From the NCBI GenBank assembly GCA_004297395.1, contig SCUO01000102.1, positions 1 through 56,061 of the forward strand: a stretch of DNA of 56,061 nt. Direction: 5' to 3'. Positions within the stretch are counted from its first letter, which is position 1; every line of letters begins with the position of its first letter. Positions 16,326 through 24,390 of the stretch are shown piece by piece. The translations under genes were made by a program, and so were the position numbers. Below the pieces are notes generated by a model that saw nothing but the letters and a program-made list of their open reading frames with translations, made no database searches and was not told where the DNA came from. The stretch comes from Chloroflexota bacterium. GTDB lineage: Bacteria; Chloroflexota; Limnocylindria; Limnocylindrales; CSP1-4.

Positions 16326-16354
16326 TTGACTGCGTACACCGTACTGACTACTAT
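16326..16354 (+). promoter_or_regulatory. Promoter of the oxidoreductase gene
   Basis: TTGACT, 17-nt spacer, TACTAT: a good sigma70-type promoter with a start near 16361. The spacer and the start region are covered by GTACNNNGTAC repeats, so a bound repressor would block it. On the opposite strand TTGTAC (16360-16355), 18 nt, TACGCA (16336-16331) could serve tetR from the same DNA. Confidence 0.7.
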
Positions 16355-16386
16355 GTACAACGTACACGCTGGGACGTACGAAGTAC
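16334..16386. promoter_or_regulatory. Operator array: three GTACNNNGTAC sites at exact 21-bp intervals
   Basis: GTACACCGTAC (16334-16344), GTACAACGTAC (16355-16365) and GTACGAAGTAC (16376-16386) repeat with a 21-bp period, that is two helical turns, so all three face the same side of the DNA. They cover the promoter spacer, the transcription start and the 5' UTR of the oxidoreductase gene, and also the probable tetR promoter. The likely ligand is the divergent TetR protein. Confidence 0.72.
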
Positions 16387-16409
16387 AGATCATGGAAGGG
16401 GGGCAACCG

Positions 16410-17441
16410 ATGAAGGCAATCATCCAAGACAGGTACGGTACGGCGGAGGTCCTGTCAGCGCGGGACATCGAGAAGCCCCCGATCGGGGACGGCGACGTCC
16501 TGGTTCGCGTCCAGGCTGCGTCCGTCCACCTCGGGGACTGGGTCCTGATGACCGGTTCGCCGTTCGTCATGCGTTTCGCGACCGGGCTGCGCAAGCCGAA
16601 GAACCCGGTTCCGGGAACGGATCTCGCGGGGACGGTCGAGGCGGTCGGCAAGGACGTGCAGGGCTTGCGGGCCGGCGACGCGGTGTTCGGCTGGTGCGCC
16701 GGCGCGTTCGCCGAGTACGCCGCGGCGCCCGCGGAGCAGTTCGTCAAGAAGCCTGCCGATCTCACCTTCGAGCGGGCGGCCGCGGTTGGCGTGTCCGCGT
16801 CCACGGCGCTCCAGCTCCTGCGCGACGACGGCAAGGTTCAGCCGGGGCAGAGGGTCCTGGTCAACGGCGCGTCGGGCGGCGTTGGGACGTTCGCGGTCCA
16901 GATCGCCAAGGCGCTCGGCGCCGAGGTGACCGGCGTCACGAGCACGAAGAACGTCGAGCTGGTCCGCTCGATCGGGGCCGACCACGTCATCGACTACACG
17001 CAGCAGGACTTCACCAAGGGCCCCGAGCGCTTCGATCTCATCCTCGACAACGTGGGCAACCACTCGATGGCGGCAACGAGACGAGCCCTCACCCCCAACG
17101 GGACGCTGCTCTCCAACGGCGGAGGACACGAGGGCGGCAAGCTGGCCCGGGTGATCCGGGCCACGATCGTCTCGATGTTCGTGCGTCAGCAGGGCAAGCC
17201 CTCGATCAAGACCCAGAACCGAGCCGACCTGGTTGCCCTCAAGGAGCTCGTCGAGGCGGGGAAGGTCACGCCGGTGATCGACCGCACCTACGCACTTGCC
17301 GAGACCCCCAAGGCGATCGCCCGGGTGGCAAGCGGACACGTGCGAGGGACGGTCGTGGTCAGCGTGTCGCAGGCAGCCGATGCCTCGGCGTCGAGAAGCG
17401 CGGTCAACAGCGCGCCGGCAGCCCTGCCGACCCTGGCCTGA
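16410..17441 (+). CDS. NAD(P)-dependent alcohol dehydrogenase / quinone oxidoreductase (zinc-independent MDR family)
   Basis: A 343-aa medium-chain reductase. The GroES-like N-terminal domain begins MKAIIQDRYG. A Rossmann domain with NGASGGVGTFAVQIAKALGA binds NAD(P)H. The C-terminus has the family closing pattern GHVRGTVVVSV. The zinc-ligand cysteines of classical ADH are missing, as in quinone oxidoreductases and enoyl reductases. ATG 16410 has GGAAGGGGGG 6 nt upstream; another in-frame ATG lies at 16392. Probably controlled by the divergent TetR. The substrate is likely a quinone or enone, possibly the TetR inducer. Confidence 0.87.
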   Translation: MKAIIQDRYGTAEVLSARDIEKPPIGDGDVLVRVQAASVHLGDWVLMTGSPFVMRFATGLRKPKNPVPGTDLAGTVEAVGKDVQGLRAGDAVFGWCAGAFAEYAAAPAEQFVKKPADLTFERAAAVGVSASTALQLLRDDGKVQPGQRVLVNGASGGVGTFAVQIAKALGAEVTGVTSTKNVELVRSIGADHVIDYTQQDFTKGPERFDLILDNVGNHSMAATRRALTPNGTLLSNGGGHEGGKLARVIRATIVSMFVRQQGKPSIKTQNRADLVALKELVEAGKVTPVIDRTYALAETPKAIARVASGHVRGTVVVSVSQAADASASRSAVNSAPAALPTLA

Positions 17442-17645
17442 CGTCAAAGACAGCTACCGAAGGGGGGATGCGGCCGCGTCGCGATTGACCGCGCGGCGTT
17501 GCTCCTACCCTAGAGCGTGGCCTTCACCGCCCCCGGAACATCCAGGCAGCCGTTCTGAAATGACCGGGTTCCTGTGACCGGCATGAACGACCGGATCAAC
17601 CGGTCGAGCCACGAATCCATCACCCACGTTGAAGGGGGACGACCA

Positions 17646-18062
17646 ATGTCCAAGGCAACAGTCACAAGACTCTTCATCGGCGCCGGAGTCGCCATCATCG
17701 CCGGCGCAATCCTGGCCGTCGCGGCGGTGTGGATCGCGATCGCGAACGGTGTCTTCGTCATGAACGGTTCCGACATCGTCGGACTGCATGGCGGCGCGGC
17801 GGCCTGGTCCCTGCTCGGGCTCGGAATCGCGGGCGCGCTCGCGATCATGGGTGGCCTGATCGCCGGCCTCGTGTCCTGGATCGGCGCCCTGCTGAACACC
17901 TGGCAGCTCGAGAGCAAGGCGTGGTTCATCGGCCTGTTGCTACTGGGAATCTTCAACTTCGGCTTCTTCGCCATGGTCGCATTCATCCTGGCTGGGCCGG
18001 ATGGCCAGACCTTGGCAGCGATCCGACGGGCCCAGGTCGCCGCGCAGCCGACCTCGGCGTGA
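17646..18062 (+). CDS. Small membrane protein, unknown function
   Basis: A 138-aa protein with three hydrophobic segments: VTRLFIGAGVAIIAGAILAV near the N-terminus, one near residues 55-75, and LLLLGIFNFGFFAMVAFILAG near residues 95-115. ATG 17646 has AAGGGGG upstream, and the longer frame that starts at 17574 has no ribosome binding site. The 204 bp before it contain a possible -35 TTGACC at 17485 and a cluster of ACCGG repeats. No family recognised. Confidence 0.65.
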   Translation: MSKATVTRLFIGAGVAIIAGAILAVAAVWIAIANGVFVMNGSDIVGLHGGAAAWSLLGLGIAGALAIMGGLIAGLVSWIGALLNTWQLESKAWFIGLLLLGIFNFGFFAMVAFILAGPDGQTLAAIRRAQVAAQPTSA

Positions 18063-18099
18063 ACCGCGAATCGTCAGCGGTGGGTGCTGCCACGCGGCT

Positions 18100-18220
18100 G
18101 CGCCTACTGACGGTCGAGGCCGTCGGCAAGGATGTCGAGCGACCTCGACCCGCCGACCAGGTCTTCGGGTGATGCGAGGACGCATTTGCCGAGTACGCCT
18201 CGGCGAGCGAGGGGCAGTCC
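18100..18220 (+). pseudogene. Relic of a second quinone-oxidoreductase gene
   Basis: Translation gives TVEAVGKDVERPRPADQVFG, an in-frame TGA at 18170-18172, then CEDAFAEYASASEGQ. This aligns with TVEAVGKDVQGLRAGDAVFG-W-CAGAFAEYAAAPAEQ of the intact gene at 16410, with the stop in place of the Trp codon. DNA similarity is obvious for about 110 bp and ends abruptly on both sides. It is a fragment of a duplicated or replaced paralogue. Confidence 0.72.
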
Positions 18221-18309
18221 CTGCTGGAGGCGGCTGGCGGGTCGCTGCGGACTCGGGGTGGCATCTGGGCATCGATCCAGGCACGGGTACTTGGAAGGAA
18301 TAGCGATCA

Positions 18310-19080
18310 ATGACATCCAGCCGACAGTCGGGCAACACATCTCAGCGCAGGGTGGCGTTGGCTGGGGGGTTGGGCCTTCTGCTCATTGCCCTGCTATCGC
18401 CGTTCGCGTTCTACGGCGTGATCCAGACGATGATCGTGCCGGCAGACGCGGTGGCAACGGTCACCAACCTGCTGGCGTCTGAAGGTCTCTATCGAGCCGC
18501 GATTGCGGCCCTCCTCGTCGTCGTGATGCTCGACGTGATCGTCGCTTGGGCGCTGTACGTTCTCATGCGACCTGTGAACGAGGCTCTGGCGCAATTGGTC
18601 GCGTGGCTCCGAGTCGTGTACGCGGGCGTCTTCGCAATTGCGATCGCGAGCCTCGTCAACGCCTTGCACCTGGTTACCGGTCCTGTTGACGCGGCGACCC
18701 AGTCGTCGGTACAGCTCGCCATTCAGGCGGCCGCCTCCATCGACTCCTTTACCAACGTCTGGGATGTCGGCCTGGCGATTTTCGGCCTTCATCTTGCCGG
18801 GCTTGGGATCCTGCTGTTCAAGTTCGCCTACGCCCCCCGGCTTCTCGGAGTCCTGGTCAGCCTCGCAGGCGTTGGGTACCTCAGCGATTCCTTTGGGAAG
18901 ATCCTTGTGCCCGACTACGCGCTGACGATCAGCATCGTGACGTTCGTCGGCGAGGCGCTGCTGATGCTGTGGCTGCTCTGGCGCGCGTTCAAGGGGTTCC
19001 CCGCGAATCTCGAGAGCATCACCGCACTCGATGAGAAAGCCGGTTCGCCCAAGGTCGAACCAGCGCCGATCGCTGTCTGA
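18310..19080 (+). CDS. DUF4386-like membrane protein
   Basis: A 256-aa protein with six or seven hydrophobic helices, including GLGLLLIALLSPFAFYGVI and a C-terminal VGEALLMLWLLWRAFKGF, as in the DUF4386 family. Function unknown for the family. Its stop overlaps the start of the FtsX-type permease (TGATG), so it forms one operon with the exporter. A second DUF4386 gene occurs at 23147. Confidence 0.75.
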   Translation: MTSSRQSGNTSQRRVALAGGLGLLLIALLSPFAFYGVIQTMIVPADAVATVTNLLASEGLYRAAIAALLVVVMLDVIVAWALYVLMRPVNEALAQLVAWLRVVYAGVFAIAIASLVNALHLVTGPVDAATQSSVQLAIQAAASIDSFTNVWDVGLAIFGLHLAGLGILLFKFAYAPRLLGVLVSLAGVGYLSDSFGKILVPDYALTISIVTFVGEALLMLWLLWRAFKGFPANLESITALDEKAGSPKVEPAPIAV

Positions 19081-20252
19081 TGAGGATCCTACGGGAGCTC
19101 TCGAGGCGAAAGCTTCGAACCTCGCTCACGATCATTGGGATCGCCATCGGTATCTGGACCCTTGTCGTCTTCAGCTCGATGGCCAACAAGATCAACACGA
19201 TCGTCGATGGCGGCAGCGAGTTCTATGTTGGCAAGATCATCGTCAGCGACGCCTCGAAGGTCGGAATCGGCCTCGATGTGGTTCCCATCGATCTCGCTGT
19301 CGCGGATCAGATCCGCGGGATGCCCGGGGTTGCTGCCGTCGACCCCCAGATCCGGCTTCCGTTCGAGGAGGTCACCAGCGCTGCCTTCGGTACGCCGAAC
19401 ATCATCACTGGCGCGGTCGGCGGTGCCGACAAGGGCATGGACCAGTTCACCCTTCAGCCCGCGCAGGGCCGCTTGCTGACGCGGGAGGACGAGGGGTCCC
19501 GTGTCACTGTCCTCGGTTCGGATCTGGCACACAAGACGGGCGTCGCCATCGGCGACACGATCCAGATGCGGGGCGTGTCATTCGAAGTCGTTGGCATCCT
19601 CCAGCCCACCCTGATCTCGCCTGATACGACGGCGATGGTGCCGCTCGCGGCGGCCCAGCAACTGTTCATCGAGACCCTGCCGCCATTGCTGAGGGGGGCG
19701 CTCGACCCGAGTCAGGTGGCCTCGCAGATCATCGTCTACCCGGCGGCTGGGGTCGATGAGGCGGCGCTCGCCGCCCAGATCGAGGGAGCCACCGACAACG
19801 TGTCGACCCTGACCGCCGCCGACTTTGATCAGCAGGTCGGAAGCACCACCACGATCTTCAACGCGATCATCATCGGCGTCGCCGTCATCAGCCTCATCGT
19901 CGGTGGTCTGTCGGTCATCAACACGATGGCCATGAGTGTTGCCGAACGAACCCGTGAGATCGGGATTAAGCGGGCAATCGGCGGCCCGCGCGGCCGGATC
20001 ATCCGCGAGCTGGTCGCAGAGGCGGGGATCATCGGCCTGATCGGCGGCCTGTTCGGGCTCGCGCTCGGCGCCATCGTCGTCCTGCTGGCCAACGAGATCG
20101 GACGCTCGAGCGGCACCGTCCTCTTTGACCTGACCCCGCAGACCGCGCTCTTCGCCCTCGCCTTCAGCACGATCCTCGGCATGGTCGCAGGCGTCATCCC
20201 AGCCTGGAGTGCCGCCCGGCTCGACCCCGTGACGGCCCTGCGCTACGAATGA
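19080..20252 (+). CDS. MacB/FtsX-type ABC transporter permease
   Basis: A 390-aa permease: N-terminal helix (RRKLRTSLTIIGIAIGIW), large extracytoplasmic MacB-type domain (about 45-255), then three C-terminal helices starting NAIIIGVAVISLIVGGLSVINTM. The cytoplasmic coupling segment ERTREIGIKRAIGGPRGRI is the hallmark of FtsX-family permeases. It pairs with the ATPase directly downstream. Such systems export macrolides or peptides, or do mechanotransmission. Substrate unknown. Confidence 0.9.
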   Translation: MRILRELSRRKLRTSLTIIGIAIGIWTLVVFSSMANKINTIVDGGSEFYVGKIIVSDASKVGIGLDVVPIDLAVADQIRGMPGVAAVDPQIRLPFEEVTSAAFGTPNIITGAVGGADKGMDQFTLQPAQGRLLTREDEGSRVTVLGSDLAHKTGVAIGDTIQMRGVSFEVVGILQPTLISPDTTAMVPLAAAQQLFIETLPPLLRGALDPSQVASQIIVYPAAGVDEAALAAQIEGATDNVSTLTAADFDQQVGSTTTIFNAIIIGVAVISLIVGGLSVINTMAMSVAERTREIGIKRAIGGPRGRIIRELVAEAGIIGLIGGLFGLALGAIVVLLANEIGRSSGTVLFDLTPQTALFALAFSTILGMVAGVIPAWSAARLDPVTALRYE

Positions 20253-20263
20253 AGGAGCGACCG

Positions 20264-20989
20264 ATGACGCTGATCGCGGGAACCAACCTGCGCAAGACCT
20301 ACCGCCTTTCACGGCGGACCAGCATCGACGCGCTGCGCGGTGTCGACGTGGCCATCGCGGCGGGCGAGATGGTCGCGATCATGGGCCCCTCCGGCTCCGG
20401 CAAGAGCACCCTGATGCACATCCTTGGGCTACTCCACGCGCCTGATCGGGATGGGGGGCCTGCGCCCGGCCTTCTGATCGACGACACCGACACGACGAGC
20501 CTCTCGGATCGAGACCGGACCCGGATCCGTGCCCGGTCGATGGGCTTCGTGTTCCAGTCCTTCAACCTTGTGCCGACGCTCACAGCGCAGGAGAACGTGG
20601 CGCTGGCCGCGGAGTACGCCGGGACGCCCGGTCCGAGAGCCAAGGCGGCCGCTCGCGAGGTGCTCGCATCCGTGGGGATGACCGATCGGGCGGCGCATCG
20701 GCCAATGGAGCTGTCGGGCGGCGAGCAGCAGCGGGTCGCCATCGCTCGCGCGCTCGTAAACGAGCCGATGCTCATCCTGGGCGATGAGCCAACGGGCAAC
20801 CTCGACTCAGCACGTGCGGAGGAGGTCCTTGCCCTCCTTCGCCGGTTCAACCGCGAACGCGGTCAAACCATCGTGCTCGTGACGCACGACGCGGATGTCG
20901 GCGCCACCTGCGACCGGATTATCCGCATGCGCGACGGGCTCATCGTCGCGGACGAGATCGTCGCACCCGCCGTCGAGGCGGCCGCGTAG
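20264..20989 (+). CDS. MacB/LolD-type ABC transporter ATP-binding protein
   Basis: A 241-aa ATPase with Walker [11 protein letters not shown]-loop [18 protein letters not shown], signature [15 protein letters not shown], Walker [13 protein letters not shown] and H-loop VTHDADV. These are the features of the LolD/MacB subgroup. ATG 20264 follows AAGGAG with 7-nt spacing. An ATG at 20249 that overlaps the permease stop is possible, but its following codons look like the ribosome site. Works with the 19080 permease. Confidence 0.92.
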   Translation: MTLIAGTNLRKTYRLSRRTSIDALRGVDVAIAAGEMVAIMGPSGSGKSTLMHILGLLHAPDRDGGPAPGLLIDDTDTTSLSDRDRTRIRARSMGFVFQSFNLVPTLTAQENVALAAEYAGTPGPRAKAAAREVLASVGMTDRAAHRPMELSGGEQQRVAIARALVNEPMLILGDEPTGNLDSARAEEVLALLRRFNRERGQTIVLVTHDADVGATCDRIIRMRDGLIVADEIVAPAVEAAA

Positions 20990-21107
20990 GCGGCGCCAAG
21001 TGCCCACAACGATCAAGCACTACATGACGGGTGCCGCCATGGGCGTTCCGTTTCCCGGCCAAGCGGCATCTCGGCCGCATGGGCCGCGCAAACGCATAGG
21101 CGGGTCC

Positions 21108-21992
21108 GTGCGGGCTCAGCACACCATTGACCCCGCAACGTCGATGGCGGGCAAGACCGTCCTGATCACCGGTGGCACCAGCGGCATCGGCCGGGCCACC
21201 GCGATCGGCCTCGCCGAGCTGGGCGCCCGGGTGGCCGTCACTGGCCGGGATGTCGGACGTGCGGAGGCTGCTGCCGCCGAGATCCGTCTCGCGACGGGCA
21301 ACCCGGCCATCCAGGCGTTCGGGGCCGACCTGTCGTCCCAGGCTGACGTGCGCCGCCTCGCCGCCGAGATCCTCGACGGGTACCCGCGCCTGGATGTGCT
21401 GATCAACAACGTCGGGGGCTTCTGGGCCACCCGCCACGTTACCGCCGACGGCCTGGAGCGCACCTTCGCGGTGAACCACCTCGCCGCGTTCCTGCTCACC
21501 GAGCTCCTGCTGGATCGATTGAAGGCCAGCGCCCCGGCGCGCGTGGTCACGGTCTCGTCGGGGGCCCAGTCCTTGGGCAGCATCGACTTCGACGACCTGC
21601 AGGGCGAGCGGAAGTACTCCGGGCAGACGGCATACAACCAGTCGAAGCTCGCCAGCGTGATGTTCACCTACGAGCTGGCCCGCCGCCTGGTAGGCAGCGG
21701 CGTGACGGCCACCGCGCTGCACCCGGGCGTGGTCAGCACCAGCTTCGGGGCCGAGGATCCATCGCGGATCTTCAAGCTCATCGTGCCCTTCTACCGACCC
21801 TTCATGAAGACACCGCAGCAGGGCGCGGCGACGTCGATCTATCTGGCGTCTTCACCGGAGGTCAGCGGCGTGACCGGGCAGTACTTCGCCGGGCGCAAAC
21901 CCAAACCGTCCAACAAGGCCTCGTATGACCTCGCCGCAGCGACTCGTCTGTGGCAGGTCAGCGCCGGCCTGGTCGGCCTCGCGGCCTCCTAG
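21108..21992 (+). CDS. Short-chain dehydrogenase/reductase (retinol-dehydrogenase-like)
   Basis: SDR with the cofactor motif TGGTSGIGRA, the NNVGG motif in place of NNAG, the catalytic Ser of TVSSGAQS and the Tyr/Lys of YNQSKLAS, and the LHPGVVST loop. The core begins at about MAGKTVLITGG (21144). I chose GTG 21108, preceded by AGGCGGG, but ATG 21024 or 21144 are possible. The 294-aa length matches the light-dependent-reductase-like or retinol-dehydrogenase-like subgroup. Substrate unknown. Confidence 0.82.
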   Translation: MRAQHTIDPATSMAGKTVLITGGTSGIGRATAIGLAELGARVAVTGRDVGRAEAAAAEIRLATGNPAIQAFGADLSSQADVRRLAAEILDGYPRLDVLINNVGGFWATRHVTADGLERTFAVNHLAAFLLTELLLDRLKASAPARVVTVSSGAQSLGSIDFDDLQGERKYSGQTAYNQSKLASVMFTYELARRLVGSGVTATALHPGVVSTSFGAEDPSRIFKLIVPFYRPFMKTPQQGAATSIYLASSPEVSGVTGQYFAGRKPKPSNKASYDLAAATRLWQVSAGLVGLAAS

Positions 21993-22078
21993 CGCCAACA
22001 GCTCGCATCGAGCCCAATGAACCGGACACGAGCGCAACCAAGCCAACCAACTCCAAGATCCCAAAGGAGATCCACACG

Positions 22079-22672
22079 ATGATCACGAAACGTTTCCGAT
22101 CCGCCGTCCGCCTGTCGATCGCCACGATGGCCATCGCCGGGCTCGCGGTCAGCGTCCTCTCCGCCCCGGCGGCCGTCGCCGCAGGGCTGCGCAACTGCGT
22201 CGAGATCACGGGCCCCCAGTCTGGCCGCGCCGGATGCTACGAACTCGTCTGGGCCAACGGTTCCCAGTACCGGATGACGTTCTCCAACACGAGCTTCCAG
22301 GGCGCGACACCGCAGCCACTCGACGCGTTCTACGTCGTCGCGCCGCAGAGCGACGCGCCGCAGGGCTCTCCGCCCAACACCTTCCCGCACGACCACGTCG
22401 TCCGTGACGTCCCCGCCCAGAACCACGGCAGCTACACGGTCCAGCTGCAGGGCTTCTTCGTCCTGTGCAGTGGCCAGGGGATCGTCAGCGGCGCCTGCGT
22501 GCCGACGTGGACATCCGTCGGCGGCCCGGATCCGCTCCCGTTCGCGACGACGGTCAACGGCCAGTCGTTGACATCGACCGACGCGATCGAGTCAGCCGCG
22601 GACGCGGGGCTCGTCGCCCTGATCAACCTCGGCCCCAATGCCGTGATCGTCGGCACGATCAGCGGCAACTGA
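22079..22672 (+). CDS. Secreted protein of unknown function
   Basis: 197 aa with a clear Sec signal peptide: MITKRFR, a hydrophobic core (IATMAIAGLAVSVLS), and probable cleavage after AAVAA near residue 37. The mature part has two cysteine pairs (NCVEITGPQSGRAGCYEL; LCSGQGIVSGACVP) that may form disulfides, and looks beta-rich. ATG 22079 is preceded by AAAGGAG. It precedes the cupin gene by 17 bp. No family recognised. Confidence 0.72.
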   Translation: MITKRFRSAVRLSIATMAIAGLAVSVLSAPAAVAAGLRNCVEITGPQSGRAGCYELVWANGSQYRMTFSNTSFQGATPQPLDAFYVVAPQSDAPQGSPPNTFPHDHVVRDVPAQNHGSYTVQLQGFFVLCSGQGIVSGACVPTWTSVGGPDPLPFATTVNGQSLTSTDAIESAADAGLVALINLGPNAVIVGTISGN

Positions 22673-22689
22673 TGAGGGAGGCAACGCAA

Positions 22690-23079
22690 ATGCTGAAGGT
22701 CTCAAGGGACAGCGCATCACAACGCCAGGATGCCGGCCCGGTGGTGGATCTGCGCGACGACCTCGACGGCTACACCGCCAGTTTCACGTCGCTCCACGTG
22801 GACATCGACGCGACGCCCTTCATGAAGGGGCTTCCCGACGACCGCTGCCAGTGCCCCCACTGGGGCTACGTCTTCAAGGGCCAGATGACCGCGCGGTACG
22901 CCGACCGTGATGAGGTGTACGTGGCCGGCGAGGCCTTCTACATCCCGCCCGGCCACGTCCCGGTGGCGAACGAGCCCGGCACCGAGTTCGTGTGGTTCAG
23001 CCCCACCGAGGAGTTGCGCGCGGCCGAGGCGGTCATGGTCAAGAACATGCAGGCGATGCAGGTTGGCTCAGCGACCTAG
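22690..23079 (+). CDS. Cupin-domain protein
   Basis: A 129-aa single-domain cupin: the first motif region has CPHWGYVFKGQMTARY, and the second has GEAFYIPPGHVPVANEPG. The metal-ligand pattern is incomplete compared with classic G-X5-HXH, but H (PHWG), E and H (PGH) are present. ATG 22690 has GAGGGAGG upstream; an ATG at 22673 touching the previous stop is less likely. Probably binds a small molecule. Operon with its neighbours. Confidence 0.78.
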   Translation: MLKVSRDSASQRQDAGPVVDLRDDLDGYTASFTSLHVDIDATPFMKGLPDDRCQCPHWGYVFKGQMTARYADRDEVYVAGEAFYIPPGHVPVANEPGTEFVWFSPTEELRAAEAVMVKNMQAMQVGSAT

Positions 23080-23146
23080 TCATCAGCCAACGAAAGGCAC
23101 GGATATGGCAAACACCACGCGACACGCCGCCACGAAAGGAGTCCCG

Positions 23147-23914
23147 ATGGACTCCATGCGGAAGACCGCGCTCGTCGCCGGCGTTCTCTACCTGATCACC
23201 TTCCTCGCGGTCGCGACGCTGTTCGTGTACGGCCCGGTCCTGAAGGACTCGGCCTACATCCTGAGCTCCGGAAGCGATACCGGCGTGCGCTGGGGAGCCC
23301 TCGTCGAGGTGATCGTCGCCCTGGCCGGCGTCGGCTGCGCGATCACGCTGTTCCCAGTGGTCAAGCGGCAGAACGAAGTCTTCGCGCTTGGGTATGTGAC
23401 CACTCGCGTCGTTGAAGCGGGAATGATCTTCGTCGGCGTCGTCAGCCTCCTGTCGCTCGTGACCCTGCGCCAGGATCTGGGCGCGGGCGGAGCCGATACC
23501 GCGGCGGTCAGCACGGCCGGCGCCTCGCTCGTCGCGACCTACAACGCGGCGTTCCTGCTCGGACAGACCCTCATGCCCGCGATGAATGCCCTCCTGCTCG
23601 GCTACCTCATGTACCGGTCGGGCCTCGTGCCGAGACTCATCCCCGCGATCGGACTCGTCGGCGGCTTCTTGATGACGTCGTCCGTGATCGGCCAGATCCT
23701 CGGCATCAACGAGCAGGTCTCGGTGTGGTCGGCGATCGCACTGCTCCCGATCTTCGCGTGGGAGCTGTCGCTCGGCCTCTACATGGCTATCAAGGGCTTC
23801 CGGCTCTCCGCTCCACTCATGGTCGCGGCAGCTGGGCGATCGCTGGTCGAAGGCGCCGCTCCGATGGGCGTGCCCGCACGATCAGTCGTCGCGACGCCGG
23901 CAGGTGTGGCATGA
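23147..23914 (+). CDS. DUF4386 family membrane protein
   Basis: A 255-aa membrane protein whose start MDSMRKTALVAGVLYLITF is close to the DUF4386 family start. Six or seven helices follow, with family segments LFPVVKRQNEVFALGYVTTRVVEAGMI (one stretch, about residues 67-93) and PAMNALLLGYLMYRSGLVPR. ATG 23147 has AAAGGAG 6 nt upstream; ATG 23105 is the alternative. Family function unknown. Stop overlaps the next start (ATGA). Confidence 0.85.
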   Translation: MDSMRKTALVAGVLYLITFLAVATLFVYGPVLKDSAYILSSGSDTGVRWGALVEVIVALAGVGCAITLFPVVKRQNEVFALGYVTTRVVEAGMIFVGVVSLLSLVTLRQDLGAGGADTAAVSTAGASLVATYNAAFLLGQTLMPAMNALLLGYLMYRSGLVPRLIPAIGLVGGFLMTSSVIGQILGINEQVSVWSAIALLPIFAWELSLGLYMAIKGFRLSAPLMVAAAGRSLVEGAAPMGVPARSVVATPAGVA

Positions 23915-24390
23915 CCGCCGGGCAGGAGGGGACGGCGAAGATCCCTCCCCGCGCGTTCGTTCGTACCGCCTGGGTGCTGCACCGCGCCCTTCTTCGGATC
24001 AGCGGTGGGCGGATCGGCCTCCGGCCACCCGGCAAGGCGTTTGGGATGCTGCGCCTCACCACGATCGGACGGCGCTCGGGCCAGCCCCGGGTTGCGATCG
24101 TCGGCTACTATGAGGACGGCCCGAACCTGGTCACGCTCGCCATGAACGGTTGGGCCGAGGCCGAGCCCGCCTGGTGGCTCAACCTCCAGGCGGAGCCCGA
24201 CACGACAGTCGAGCTGAAGGATGGTCTCCGGGCCGTTCGCGGTCGCGCCGCGGAAGGCGAGGAGCGTGACCGGCTCTGGGCGCGGTGGGGCGAGTTCAGC
24301 CCCGACTACGACGCCTGGGCCGCGATGCGCTCCGGGCCGACCGCGGTCGTGGTGCTCGAGCCTCGCGCGGCTGCGGCCGTCACCGCATGA
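23911..24390 (+). CDS. Deazaflavin (F420)-dependent nitroreductase-family protein
   Basis: A 159-aa split-barrel protein of the DDN family (F420H2-dependent quinone reductases). The sequence MLRLTTIGRRSGQPRVAIVGYYEDG is distributed over the first strands, then WWLNLQAEPDTTVEL, which is the family core. It reduces quinones or other electrophiles with F420H2, so the host probably makes F420. Overlaps both neighbours by 4 nt (ATGA), so co-translated with DUF4386 and the hydrolase. Confidence 0.85.
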   Translation: MTAGQEGTAKIPPRAFVRTAWVLHRALLRISGGRIGLRPPGKAFGMLRLTTIGRRSGQPRVAIVGYYEDGPNLVTLAMNGWAEAEPAWWLNLQAEPDTTVELKDGLRAVRGRAAEGEERDRLWARWGEFSPDYDAWAAMRSGPTAVVVLEPRAAAAVTA

